Assembly (NCBI RefSeq): GCF_031755915.1
Contig: NC_083389.1
Span: 17,539,001 to 17,603,000, forward strand
DNA length: 64,000 bases
Direction of reading: 5' to 3'
DNA from: Ziziphus jujuba
Taxonomy: Eukaryota; Streptophyta; Magnoliopsida; Rosales; Rhamnaceae
Part shown: one piece after another, positions 12,079-23,666 of the stretch
Position numbering within the stretch: the first letter of the stretch is position 1
How the letters are laid out: each line of letters opens with the position of its first letter
Position numbers and translations under genes: made by a program
The notes under the pieces: generated by a model
Database searches by the model: none
What the model was told of the DNA's origin: nothing
The model's input: the letters and a program-made list of their open reading frames with translations, nothing else

Positions 12079-12497
12079 ATGTTGGTACATTGTTGATGTT
12101 TTTGTTGCATGCTCAATTATATTTATTCAATTTTTCTATATATATATATATTATTCATAGAGAGAGATTTTCTGTTTATATTTTCCAGATCAAGAATTTT
12201 GAATTTTGAGAACTTTGTTTATGGAAAATGTTAAATTTATATTACATGGCCTCGCTATCAAAGTAGGATGCCTTTCTGACCAAAAACATGGTAGGATTAC
12301 TAACATTTTCTAATGAAAACCACTTTATAATGTATATCTACTACTTTTGTTGTATTGATAACTTTTCAAATCTGCTAGGAACAATTAATTCTGTAAATGA
12401 TAATATTTATCTTATTTTACTTTGAAAGTGAGACGATTTAAATTCGGAACTATGGCCTGATGCAACGGTTGTCTCCACTTGTAAATAATACAATTTG

Positions 12498-12757
12498 ATG
12501 TGAAAGTGGATGCAAATAGTAGTTTAGTCTATAATGAATTTGTGCCTCTCTCATATGAAGAGCCAATTTCAATGGGGAACTGCAATGTTTTAATTGGTTT
12601 TTCTGATAATTGAAAAGGCGTTTAAACTATATCACCATGGAATGCTGCTTTGATATATGACCAATTTGAACATGTGATCATATATAATGTAATTTTTATA
12701 ATCCTCAATATTCCATAAATATTCAAGCGTAGAAATGGATATGTAAATTTTGTTGTC

Positions 12758-12803
<46 letters not shown>

Positions 12804-13745
12804 TGTGGTGAATGCTTTTCATACAAGTTAGTTGAGGTAAGCAAGCACCTAAGACCTAATAAATAATATCGGCCCAGAAGGAAACCCCTTTCGAGGGCCC
12901 AAAAGAAAAAAAATGAAAAGAAAAGGGCCAATTTGCAGTGTACTTGGTTTTGCGAAATTAAAAATTAAAATGTAATTCGACCACAGTGGGAGTATGTGAA
13001 AGTGGATGCAAATAGTAGTTTAGTCTATAATGAATTTGTGCCTCTCTCATATGAAGAGCCAATTTCAATGGGGAACTGCAATGTTTTAATTGGTTTTTCT
13101 GATAATTGAAAAGGCGTTTAAACTATATCACCATGGAATGCTGCTTTGATATATGACCAATTTGAACATGTGATCATATATAATGTAATTTTTATAATCC
13201 TCAATATTCCATAAATATTCAAGCGTAGAAATGGATATGTAAATTTTGTTGTCAAAAAAAATATATATATATATATATATATATATTTTGTTTTTGTGGT
13301 GAATGCTTTTCATACAAGTTAGTTGAGGTAAGCAAGCACCTAAGACCTAATAAATAATATCGGCCCAGAAGGAAACCCCTTTCGAGGGCCCAAAAGAAAA
13401 AAAATGAAAAGAAAAGGGCCAATTTGCAGTGTACTTGGTTTTGCGAAATTAAAAATTAAAATGTAATTCGACCACAGTGGGAGTATGTGAAAGTGGATGC
13501 AAATAGTAGTTTAGTCTATAATGAATTTGTGCCTCTCTCATATGAAGAGCCAATTTCAATGGGGAACTGCAATGTTTTAATTGGTTTTTCTGATAATTGA
13601 AAAGACGTTTAAACTATATCACCATGGAATGCTGCTTTGATATATGACCAATTTGAACATGTGATCATATATAATGTAATTTTTATAATCCTCAATATTC
13701 CATAAATATTCAAGCGTAGAAATGGATATGTAAATTTTGTTGTCA

Positions 13746-13776
<31 letters not shown>

Positions 13777-14235
13777 TTTTGTTTTTGTGGTGAATGCTTT
13801 TCATACAAGTTAGTTGAGGTAAGCAAGCACCTAAGACCTAATAAATAATATCGGCCCAGAAGGAAACCCCTTTCGAGGGCCCAAAAGAAAAAAAATGAAA
13901 AGAAAAGGGCCAATTTGCAGTGTACTTGGTTTTGCGAAATTAAAAATTAAAATGTAATTCGACCACAGTGGGAGTATGTGAAAGTGGATGCAAATAGTAG
14001 TTTAGTCTATAATGAATTTGTGCCTCTCTCATATGAAGAGCCAATTTCAATGGGGAACTGCAATGTTTTAATTGGTTTTTCTGATAATTGAAAAGACGTT
14101 TAAACTATATCACCATGGAATGCTGCTTTGATATATGACCAATTTGAACATGTGATCATATATAATGTAATTTTTATAATCCTCAATATTCCATAAATAT
14201 TCAAGCGTAGAAATGGATATGTAAATTTTGTTGTC

Positions 14236-14274
<39 letters not shown>

Positions 14275-14469
14275 TTTTTTGTGGTGAATGCTTTTCATAC
14301 AAGTTAGTTGAGGTAAGCAAGCACCTAAGACCTAATAAATAATATCGGCCCAGAAGGAAACCCCTTTCGAGGGCCCAAAAGAAAAAAAATGAAAAGAAAA
14401 GGGCCAATTTGCAGTGTACTTGGTTTTGCGAAATTAAAAATTAAAATGTAATTCGACCACAGTGGGAGT
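12498..14469. repeat. Tandem array of four ~491-bp units broken inside the tRNA-Arg gene
   Basis: Four head-to-tail, almost identical units: 12498-12993 (496), 12994-13484 (491), 13485-13975 (491) and 13976-14469 (494). Length differences come from the (TA)n and A-run near the middle. Each unit starts ATGTGAAAGTGGATGC and ends CGACCACAGTGGGAGT, which on the minus strand is the last 16 bases of tRNA-Arg; only unit 4 runs on into the full tRNA. Units 1-2 read AAAAGGCGTTT where units 3-4 read AAAAGACGTTT, so copies were not made all at once. The short minus-strand ORFs in each unit (IYIYI plus AT-rich codons) are not considered genes. Confidence 0.97.
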
Positions 14470-14527
14470 CGAACCCACGACCTTTTGATCCGAAGTCAAA
14501 CGCGCTAATCCACTGCGCTATGCGGTC
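14454..14527 (-). tRNA. tRNA-Arg (anticodon TCG)
   Basis: Minus strand: acceptor GACCGCA pairs with TGTGGTC (one G-T); D arm GCGC/GCGC; anticodon arm TTTGA-CTTCGGA-TCAAA with anticodon TCG, reading CGA; T arm GTGGG-TTCGACT-CCCAC; discriminator G at 14454. The total is 74 bases with no intron and no encoded CCA, as in nuclear tRNA genes. The Pol III A box (TAGCGCAGTGGATTAGCG) and B box (GGTTCGACTCC) are intact. T-runs that can stop Pol III follow 8-18 bases downstream (A-runs 14443-14446 and 14436-14440 on the plus strand). A CCAA motif lies just upstream. Three partial copies of its 3' end lie to the left at the tandem-unit junctions. Confidence 0.97.
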
Positions 14528-16219
14528 GGATTGGTAAACTAAGTCTCGTGGAAGTTTTATTAGCATTTATTTTGCTTCGTATTGACCTCAAGCTTAACTT
14601 TTGTGATCTGTGATTTCCACTTATATTTTGGGCATTTTTTTATTTTAAAAGAAAAATCTTTGTCTCGTGCTCTTGAGTTTGTCAATCCATTCAGACATGA
14701 CATTGGCTTATGGTTTTTGAAAGGAATGGATGAGAAGCTGTCACTATTACCAATTCACCAGAGGAACCTCATGAAAAAGCCAAGAGAGATTTGGTTCACG
14801 TATTGTCAACCTCACCCTCTGATAACCAGGAAAAAAAAAAAGGTCAATTGTCCTAGCTAGCTGGCTTGTCTATATATAAACGAAATTTTCCATGAAAATA
14901 TATATTTGAGCTTTGATAGTCACCAACTCGTTTATCGTTCAATTTGTCAATTGATGGGAGAAGAAATGGCAATATTTTACCGGTTTATGTTGAATTATTA
15001 TCAATATTTAAAAAAAAAAAATTTGGTGAATATATATTTAAGAATTCATACATGCAATATTTAATCTTTGATTGGTATGACTTTTTTCTTTTTCTTTTTT
15101 TTTTTTAGTGAAAAGCTCTATTTAATTGTTATAAACTCTTTTACTTATTAAAAAATAGTGTATTTTATTTTTCTTAAATATTAATATATTGACATATCAT
15201 TTGTAACATCCTAAAATGAGTTTGGTAATCAAAGAAAAAAAAAACAAAAGGTTAAGGTTTGAAACTTCACATATCCTTGGATGAAAATGTTTCTCTATTT
15301 TACATATACATGTAGTATCTCTTTTCCATTTAGTTAATAATTTTTTTGCTGAAATTCCATTTAGTTAATAATATGTTGGATAGATTCATTTTCCATATAA
15401 AGCATATTAATACATGTCAAATACTGAATGAAAAAGGAATATATACCTATTACATAAACTACTACCTCAGCCTTAGAGATAGTTTCAGTTATTACAAATA
15501 AATTGATATTTAGAGGTAGTTTCAGTTATTACTAATTGATATTTTTCCTTTCAGAGTATGTCTCTTAATTGAATCAACCTTCAGAGTATGTCTCTTAATT
15601 GAATCAACCTGCTTTAGGTGTAAATAACAATTAATATCTAACTAACCGACAAACTTACTAAATTAGTTGATGACTATATATTAACCATTTCCACTTGGGA
15701 ATTCTCTCTCATACATGAAAAAATTGAACAAATTTTTTTTTTTTTGGTGATTCCATGACAAATTAAAGTTATACACAATTCTAGCAGGGAGACAAAAACT
15801 AGACCAATATAATATCGTTATTGATTCTCTGAAAAACTGTACCAAAACTCACGAGATGAGAATATTAATATTATTTACTCATTTCGTTTATATTACATGT
15901 AAATGTTAATTGCAATTTAGTATATTTAATTTGAAAGAATTGTAATTTTGGGCTTTTAAGCATTAGCTGGTGAAATTGAGACTATTAAATTTCAACTTGT
16001 TGCGTTCTAATTCAATTAAATATTTTGATAAGCAATTTTAATGTGATGTATGAATTCAAATATGCTAAAATGCAAAATTTTAAAATAGATGCCATCATTG
16101 CTACATGTATATTACACTAGAAGTCTTTTTCTCTTGCATATATATATGAAGAGATTTGACAAAAGAGTTTCAAAAAGAAAAAAAGAAAAAAAACACATAT
16201 TCCCCTTTTGGTTTGACTA
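14528..16219. other. Intergenic DNA, no gene seen
   Basis: AT-rich sequence with A/T runs and no supportable coding region. It contains a perfect 30-bp tandem duplication at 15550-15609 (TTCAGAGTATGTCTCTTAAT start) and, just before it, a looser repeat of TAGTTTCAGTTATTAC (about 15482 and 15518). Confidence 0.6.
15550..15609. repeat. 30-bp tandem duplication
   Basis: Two adjacent identical 30-bp copies beginning TTCAGAGTATGTC and ending GAATCAACC (15550-15579 and 15580-15609). Identity points to a recent slippage or repair event. Confidence 0.9.
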
Positions 16220-17165
16220 TCTTAAACAACATTAGCAACCCTTAGTTTTGCCTTTAAGTATAAAAACCTTGTTGTGCCTAAAGCCATTATGAAAACATCT
16301 ACCACCTGCTCCTTTGTTAGTACATATTTAATTGCAATAGATTTGTCTTGTATCTTGTCTCTAATAAAATATATATCAATCTAAATACGTTTAGTTCTCT
16401 GATAAAGAACAGGATTCAATGTCAAGGCAGTAGCACTTTGACTATCTATCTAGATTAAAGTTGTTGGTAGTTGAATTTGCAACTCTGTGAGTAGATTTTG
16501 CAATCATCATAATTCTAAAGTTATATGAGCTAAGACTCAATATTCAGCTTCAGTACTTAATCGAACAACTACGGCTTGCTTCTTAGAACTCCAAGGGATT
16601 AAATTTGAGCTAATAAATATACCATAACCACTGGTAGATCTCCTATCATCATGACCACTACCCCAATATGAATCTGTGAAACCATGTATAATCAATTTCA
16701 TAGAAGAATATATCCATAAACCATGATCTACTGTACCTTTTAAGTATCTCAATAACCTTTTGCAAGCTTCCCAATGAGAAGAAGTTGGAGCATGAAGAAA
16801 TTGACTAAGTTTATTAACAACAAAACAAATGTTAGATCTTGTTATAGTGAGATATTGAAGACCTCTAATAGTACTTCTAAAAAGTTCTGGATTTGATAGA
16901 ATATCACCTGCGGTCAAAGATAGGTGAAGGAGAGGGTTTAGCTCCATCAATTCCTATTTTCTTAAGAAGGTCACAAATATGCTTAGTTTGAGTGAGTAGC
17001 ATACCTTTTGAGCTTCGCTTAACTTCAATTCCCAACACAAAATTGTAAGTCACCCAAATCTTTTAAGGAAAATTGAGAATTAAGATATCAAATTAGCTTC
17101 TTAATAACAATACCATTAGATCTAGTAATGATAATATCATCAACATATATGGTGAAAATTTAGTG
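16220..17165 (-). mobile_element. Ty1/copia retrotransposon fragment (end of RT and RNase H), decayed
   Basis: On the minus strand the RT active-site box YVDDIIIT appears at 17145-17122, followed by the expected order: LSLTAGDILSNPELFRS, GLQYLTITRSNI, VNKLSQFLHAP, HWEACKRLLRYLKGT (16900-16740), the RNase H stretches GFTDSYWGSGHDDRRSTSGY and LSTEAEY (16690-16537), then a damaged C-terminus with TNKGAGG in place of TKEQxAD (about 16310). Stops and frameshifts interrupt every part. Gag, integrase and LTRs are missing. It abuts an oppositely oriented chromovirus fragment at 17166. Confidence 0.9.
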
Positions 17166-17419
17166 CACAATAATCCAGCCAGAGCCAGCATCAACTTCAA
17201 GCATCCGAGGATGATGAAGGAAGTAGAGGAGGTCCTGGACAACAAAGTTAGATATGTTCATCAACATCCAATACAATAGTACCTTATCAGATGGAAGAGA
17301 CTAGAAGATGAAGATATCAGTTGGGAGAAAGAGGACAACTTGACATCCTGCAAGTAGATGATTGAAGAATTCAAAACGATCGCATCGTTGAAGATGTTGA
17401 CAATTTAAGTGGGGGAGAA
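17166..17419 (+). mobile_element. Ty3/gypsy chromovirus 3' end: chromodomain and polypurine tract
   Basis: Plus-strand translation gives EVEEVLDNKVRYVHQHPIQ, a stop, then YLIRWKRLEDEDISWEKEDN (17215-17340), the chromodomain at the C-terminus of chromovirus integrases, which guides integration to modified histones. The tail continues MIEEFKTIASLK, then a polypurine tract AAGTGGGGGAGAA (17407-17419) directly before an LTR start. At least three in-frame stops mark it as dead. Its RT and most of integrase have been replaced by the copia fragment on the other strand. Confidence 0.85.
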
Positions 17420-17760
17420 TGTGAAAGTCTCATGTACCTTGTATTTTGTCTATAATACCAAGTTAAGTTTATCCTGGATTATTAGTCAAGCTCATGGTCA
17501 TTTGCTTAGATTTTCTATTTTGCATTGTAAAAATAGCACCATCATGATTCCTCGCACATTTTAATGTTTCTTCCTGTTAGAATCATAATGGCTAAATAAG
17601 CTCTTTAAAAAGGGGTGGTTAGTCAGCTAGGTATTGGGTTAGCCTACTAACATAGGTAAGAGCTTTTTATGTGTACTTGTAACCCCTCTATTGTTCTCCC
17701 TGTCGAGATCTAATAAAATGAATGTATTTCATTCAGTCTTTTGTTGCTTTGTGCACGTGT
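17420..17760 (+). mobile_element. 3' LTR of the chromovirus remnant (right end uncertain)
   Basis: Starts TGTGAAAGT immediately after the polypurine tract, as an LTR should. It contains a TATA-like CTCTTTAAAAAGG (about 17603) and AATAAAATGAATG (17711), usable as a poly(A) signal. I cannot fix the right end because the matching 5' LTR is absent; 17755 (TTTGTGCA) is a candidate, but the tandem repeat at 17925-18156 may also belong to it. Confidence 0.6.
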
Positions 17761-17924
17761 CTCTTTTAATATTGACTATTGTTATTTGCTTTATTACTTG
17801 CTTGGTGATTGTACTGTACTAATATCTTGTGGGTTATTTGCTTGCAACGAGCATTAATGGATGGCTTACTACCCTCGTGGGGCTAATAAGCACCGTATGG
17901 TCCACTTTCACTTACTCCAAATGT

Positions 17925-18156
17925 CTTGTGGTTGTGGGGTTGGAGCCTCAAGATGGGTGCCAAACTATATAGGTAAAATTCTATATAGGTAAAATTCTGC
18001 TCCAGTGTTCAACTTTGTGGTTGTGGGGTTGGAGCCTTAAGATGGGTGCCAAACTATATAGGTAAAATTCTGCTCCAGTGTTCGACTTTGTGGTTGTGGG
18101 GTTGGAGCCTCAAGATGGGTGCCAAACTATATAGGTAAAATTCTGCTCCAGTGTTC
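17925..18156. repeat. Tandem repeat, three copies of a 73-bp unit
   Basis: Copies begin near 17925, 18013 and 18086 with CTTTGTGGTTGTGGGGTTGG and end CTGCTCCAGTGTTC. Copy 1 is 16 bp longer because TATATAGGTAAAATTC is itself duplicated inside it. Copies differ at only a few bases. The unit is GC-richer than the surroundings and may come from a retrotransposon LTR or leader. Confidence 0.93.
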
Positions 18157-18554
18157 ATATGATAAAAGAAATAAAGGATAAATAACGTACAAAATACAAG
18201 AAATGAGATTAGAATCTAAGCATCGGTGTGGTAGCAGCTGAAGAAACTTAGACGCTTAAGTAGATGAGGAGTGTTTTGGAAAAAGTGATAAGAAGGAGGT
18301 TTAAAAAAGAACACACATATACCTCAAATGATGGTGGCAAGGCTATTTATAAGCATTTGCTAGGCCTTAAGTCATGGGCTCACTTATCTTGGGTATTACT
18401 ATATATTATAACTATACTAATTTTTAGTTCATGTGCAAAGCAAATAGTCTCGATTGAGAAAAAAAAAAAGAAAAAGAAAAAAGAAAGCAACTAGTGGTAT
18501 AAACAATAAAGGTTAGTAAAACATGAAATAGATGTGTACTAATATTTCTTTGTA

Positions 18555-18800
18555 TAATATATATACAGTTAGTCTCAAGTAAGGTCCAACTTACATTATT
18601 AAACTAAGATTACACTTTATAATTATTGGATCACATCAAGGGTTAAGATTTAAAACTCAAAAATTTTAAAACTAAAAAAGTGATCCATTATGTATTTAGT
18701 GACATACTAAAATTTTATTTAAGAAAAATAAACATTATCGGACCCGATGATTAATACATATAATTGTAAATCTCAGCTCTTAATATATCTAAAGGCTAAA
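18555..18800. repeat. Dispersed AT-rich repeat, copy 1 (MITE-like family)
   Basis: Shares a series of blocks with 42495-42740 in the same orientation: TTAAACTAAGAT, TTGGATCACATCAAG, TTTAAAACTCAAA, AAAAGTGATC, ATACTAAAATTTTATTTAAG, GGACCCGATGATTAAT and TAAATCTCAG. Copies in the opposite orientation occur at 33560-33790, 42780-43060, 44320-44490 and 62930-63235. There is no coding potential; the ends are not sharply defined. Confidence 0.75.
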
Positions 18801-19315
18801 AAAGAAAGATCACATGTTAGTTCTTATATTCAAGGCCTTATTTATAGCTATATATATATATATATATATAAATTATATCGTATGCCAAAGATAAGGCCAT
18901 GTGCTTGTATGCTTGATTATGTTGATTGAAGTTTGAAAAGTAATATTATTCCTTCCTGCTTGGATGGCGTGGCTATGTAAATATCTATACTTGTATGTAT
19001 GTTTTCAATTCCAATTATATATTTTCAATAACCACACTATATTCTACATGCTCCTTTCTAATTCAATTTTTACTACTTATAGCAGTTGATTATACCTAAT
19101 TTACCCTTATGTATAATTAAATATTGAAACTATATATCTTTGCCCTTAATTCCCTTTGAAGTTAAAGATGCCTCCAACTATCCTAATTCTCAATTCTATC
19201 TTGCTTTATCTTCAACATTTGTAAGTAAAGCAACAAATCAGATCCATCTTTAAAACAACAAAAATTAAAGGGATGAGAAAGCTAAACATGGAGTTTGAGT
19301 TTTGTACAATTCAAT

Positions 19316-19352
<37 letters not shown>

Positions 19353-20740
19353 CAAGATACAAGAAAGCTTTTTCTCTTACTAGCAATCTTGGAGAAACTT
19401 TTGAGGTGGTCCTGGTTTTACATATTGAATAAGAATGAAAATATGAATATAAACAAAAGACTTCATAGATCATTTAGTTTCCATTCAGTTTATATAATTT
19501 AAAGAGAATTAGAGTCATTAGACATAAATAACTCGGTTGGAGTTAAAATCGTCCGGACTATATATTTTGAACCCTTCTGGGTCATATAAATTGGATGACG
19601 TCATGTATTATTGCATTTTCATTCGGGTTATATAATTTTGGTAGATAAAATTCCTTGAATATACATATCGTTGCATTTGCGTTCGGTTTATATAATCCAG
19701 AAACAATTATTTTCTCCAGTATACATAACCCAGATTAATTCAAATCGTCCAAATGCATGTGTACTAAATGAATTCAGTGTATATATGAGGAAAGTTAAAA
19801 CATATCGTGCAAGAACAAATAGAACAAAATTTATAAAAAAAAAAAAAAAAACAATATATATATATATATATATACAAAAAAAACAAATAAATCAAAAAGG
19901 AAAAAACTAAATATTTACATTTTCGAGGTCAAAAGGAATGAATAACCAAATGATCTAATATTTTCCTCTTGATTGCTAAACTCCATTGTCTCAATTGTTA
20001 AGATTTATTATTTTCCTTAAAACTCCATTGTAATGTACATAGTTATTTTTATTCTATTTATGTGCTTAAGAATATTTGTGAGCTCTTATCAAAAAATATT
20101 TTTAGAATGTAAAAATTTCATTAAAAATATAGCATGTTTATTAAATTTACTAGTGTGAACATACAACACACCATTATGGTAATCAAAAGAAAGGGCAAAG
20201 AAATATAGCATAGAAATAAATCTTACTCTGTTACAATTGGAATTTGATACGTACAAGGTCACATATATGTGTGTGTGTGTGTGTGTTATATGGGCATAAA
20301 TGAGCACAAGCCAAGCAAAATATTTAGGGATTTTCATATTAAGCTCATAAAAATTTATGAGTGTTCAAGCTCGACTTAAGTTAGTAAGATTTTAAAATTT
20401 TTGATTCAAGATTGACTTGGCCCATTCATGAAAAACGTAAGTTTAGCTCAATTCGATTCTTTATAATACAAAATCCTAAAAACTTAAATATTCATTTTTA
20501 AAATATTTTTTAACACTCAATTATTAATAAATTACTTTTATTCTCATAATTTTTTGAAAAGTTTGTAAAGTTAAATATAAAAAATATTATTAGTACTCAG
20601 TATGTTTAAAATAATAAATATAGTTTGTGTATAGATACCTATAAATAAATATTCAAACTCTTTATGAGGCTATTTGCAGACCTAATTAAATTCAACCGTG
20701 ATTAATATCTGCAATTAACAAATAATAATAATTATTGTGG
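18801..20740. other. AT-rich intergenic DNA with short repeats
   Basis: No gene recognised. Contains (TA)n (18850-18871 and 19854-19874), (CT)n (19321-19346), (GT)n (20267-20286) and a diverged repeat of a GTTATATAAT-containing unit (about 19480, 19612 and 19671: TTGCATTT(T/G)C(A/G)TTCGG(G/T)TTATATAAT). Confidence 0.6.
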
Positions 20741-21889
20741 ACTTTCCTATAAAAGCCTTTCAAAAAGAATAAAAGTCTTGTTTTCAGTCATATAAAAAGA
20801 ATAATAAAAAATAAAAGGCTTGTTTTTAGTCTAAGTGGGACTTATTGGTTCGAACTCTCAACACTTGTATTTATTTATGCTTTTATTGATCTATAAAAAT
20901 AGCACTTAATGATAAACCTGCATTTTTTGTTTTGAAAGAAGCATCTAGCTACTTTGGTGCTTCCACTTAGAGGAACCTTAAAATGCATTTAGCTCCAAAA
21001 TTTTAAAAAATAAAAAATAAAAAATAAAAAATAAATAGAAAAATAAAAAGAGCTCTACCCCAACATGCATGCACTAGTTCATTATACTCTGCACACTTTT
21101 CTTTGACTTTTATTAATTTAATTAACAACATTAGTCAAATGATTAGCATCTATTTAGTGATTTTTGTGTTGAAGAGAAAATTAATTGCCGTTAGAAATTT
21201 ATGGTACCACCCAAGTTGTGTTCTCCATCAAGACAAAGACTTGGAAGTAAAGTCAAGCAGACTAACAAAATTGTAAACTATCAATAAATTTTGTTTTTAG
21301 TTAATGAATAAATCTCATAAAGGCTAAATAAAGACATAGTCACCCAACATTGTGACTTTAGAAAAGGTCGGTTGTGTCTATCTTTCTGGTTTGGTTTTTA
21401 TTTGTAGGTTTGGGCTAATCACTTCAACCGCCCTCCCATAATTAAAAAGGAAGAAATTCAAACGAAGTTAAGCTTCCATAAATATCAAATTTAACATTCT
21501 TTGAACTCATTAAATATAAAGCATATGAAAAGATATTATGCATATATATACACTAATGATCTCTTAGACTACCTATCTCACTTTATTATTGGCTTTTAAG
21601 GATAAGATTGACAAATAATATAGACAATATTAATTTACAGTATTTATTTTTATTTTTATGTTTTAATATTAAAATTCTAATAAGAGAAAGTAAACCCTTT
21701 AATGGCAATTTATTAAACTGTTACATGATATATAAATAATATTGGATTTTTCTGTTTATATTATATATATATATATATATATTTGCATTTCTTTATTGCC
21801 TTCATCTAGCATTATGCCATATCAATATCATGCTAAAATAAGCTAGGTAGAACAGAACTCTGTATATATAAATATATGAATACATATAC

Positions 21890-21927
<38 letters not shown>

Positions 21928-22143
21928 TAAAAAAGGGCTGAGAGTGACAAATACATATCTCTTTGGTTTGGCACAAAAGAACCAAAAAAAAAAAAAAAAA
22001 AAAAACTGAAAATTAGTATCCCATCTATTAAATTCTTAGAAACTAAAATTTTTATGACTTCGTTAAATATTCGAATATTTCAAATAGACACGTATTTTCC
22101 ATTTATTTGTTTTTCATTAAAATACGAAAAATGTATCTTAATT
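20741..22143. repeat. 1.4-kb tandem duplication, copy A
   Basis: Begins ACTTTCCTATAAAAGCC and runs to 22143, where copy B starts with the same bases. Copies A and B are collinear over their whole length, including the (TA)n tract and the A-run near 21988, with scattered single-base changes and small indels (for example 8 bases near 20768 missing from B). No ORF or RNA gene is recognised. Copy A carries no TIRs or target duplication, so it looks like unequal exchange or replication repair rather than transposition. Confidence 0.95.
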
Positions 22144-22400
22144 ACTTTCCTATAAAAGCCTTTCAAAAAGTCTTGTTTTTAGTCATATAAAAAGAATAAT
22201 AAAAAATAAAAGGCTTGTTTTTAGTCTATGCGGGACTTATTGGCTCGAACTCTCAACACTTGTGTTTATTTATGCTTTTATTGATCTATAAAAATAGCAC
22301 TTAATGATAAACCTGCATTTTTTGTTTTGAAAGAAGCATCTAGCTACTTTGGTACTTCCACTTAGAGGAACCTTCAAATGCATTTAGCTCCTAAATTTTA

Positions 22401-22431
<31 letters not shown>

Positions 22432-23535
22432 AGAAAAATAAAAAGAGCTCTACCCCAACATGCATGCACTAGTTCATTATACTCTGCACACTTTTCTTTG
22501 GCTTTTATTAATTTAATTAACAACATTAGTCAAATGATTAGCAACTATTTAGTGATTTTTGTGTTGAAGAGAAAATTAATTGCCGTTAGAAATTTATGGT
22601 ACCACCCAAGTTGTGTTCTCCATCAAGATAAAGACTTGGAAGTAAAGTCAAGCAGACTAACAAAATTGTAAACTATCAATAAATTTTGTTTTTAGTTAAT
22701 GAATAAATCTCATAAAGGCTAAATAAAGACATAGTCACCCAACATTGTGACTTTAGAAAAGGTCGGTTGTGTCTATCTTTCTGGTTTGGTTTTTATTTGT
22801 AGGTTTTGGCTAATCACTTCAACCGCCCTCCCATAATTAAAAAAGAAGAAAAATTCAAACGAAGTTAAGCTTCCATAAATATTAAATTTAACATTCTTTG
22901 AACTCATTAAATATAAAGCATATGAAAAGATATTATACATATATATACACTAATGATCTCTTAGACTACCTATCTGACTTCATTACTGGCTTTTAAGGAT
23001 AAGATTGACAAATAATATAGACAATATTAATTTGCAGTATTTATTTTTATTTTTATGTTTTAATACTAAAATTCTAATAAGAGAAAGTAAACCCTTTAAT
23101 GACAATTTATTAAACTGTTACATGATATATAAATAATATTGGATTTTTCTGTTTATATATATATATATATATATTTGCATTTCTTTATTGCCTTCATCTA
23201 GCATTATGCCATATCAATATTATGCTAAAATGAGCTAGGTAGAACAGAACTCTGTATATATAAATATATGAATACATATACATGTGTGTGTATATATATA
23301 TATATATATATAAAGCATATAAAAAAGGGATAAGAGTGACAAATACATATCTCTTTGGTTTGGCACAAAAGAACCAAAAAAAAAAAAAAAAAAAAAACTG
23401 AAAATTATTATCCCATCTATTAAATTCTTAGAAACTAAAATTTTTATGACTTCGTTAAATATTGGAATATTTCAAATAGACACGTATTTTCCATTTATTT
23501 GTTTTTTATTAAAATACAAAAAATGTATCTTAATT
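22144..23535. repeat. 1.4-kb tandem duplication, copy B
   Basis: Direct neighbour of copy A, 1392 bases. The flank just right of B (TTAATTACTTATATATTATT, then GGGTAGAATTCATTAAT) also matches the flank right of the old copy at 46.3-47.2 kb, whereas copy A lacks it. B therefore holds the ancestral right border and A/B arose by duplication inside a longer old repeat. Confidence 0.95.
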
Positions 23536-23586
23536 ACTTATATATTATTTGAATATTGATTTGGGTAGAATTCATTAATACAACAT

Positions 23587-23666
23587 ATATATTGTATAGG
23601 ATAAAATATACATTAAAAAAAGAACGATATATTGTATAGGATAAAATATACATTAAAAAAAGAACG
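23587..23666. repeat. 40-bp tandem duplication at the left LTR border
   Basis: ATATATTGTATAGG...AAAAAAAGAACG occurs twice in a row with period 40 (23587-23626, 23627-23666). It spans the putative LTR start, so the border is duplicated. Confidence 0.9.

Noticed and set aside
12622..14298. Repeated minus-strand ORFs (MKSIHHK...IYIYIYI)
   Set aside because: They recur only because the 491-bp unit is repeated; half of each is a translated (TA)n tract.
14582..14860. 92-residue plus-strand ORF next to the tRNA
   Set aside because: Mixed composition but no recognisable motif, no splice partner, and it ends in an A-run; not enough to call a gene.
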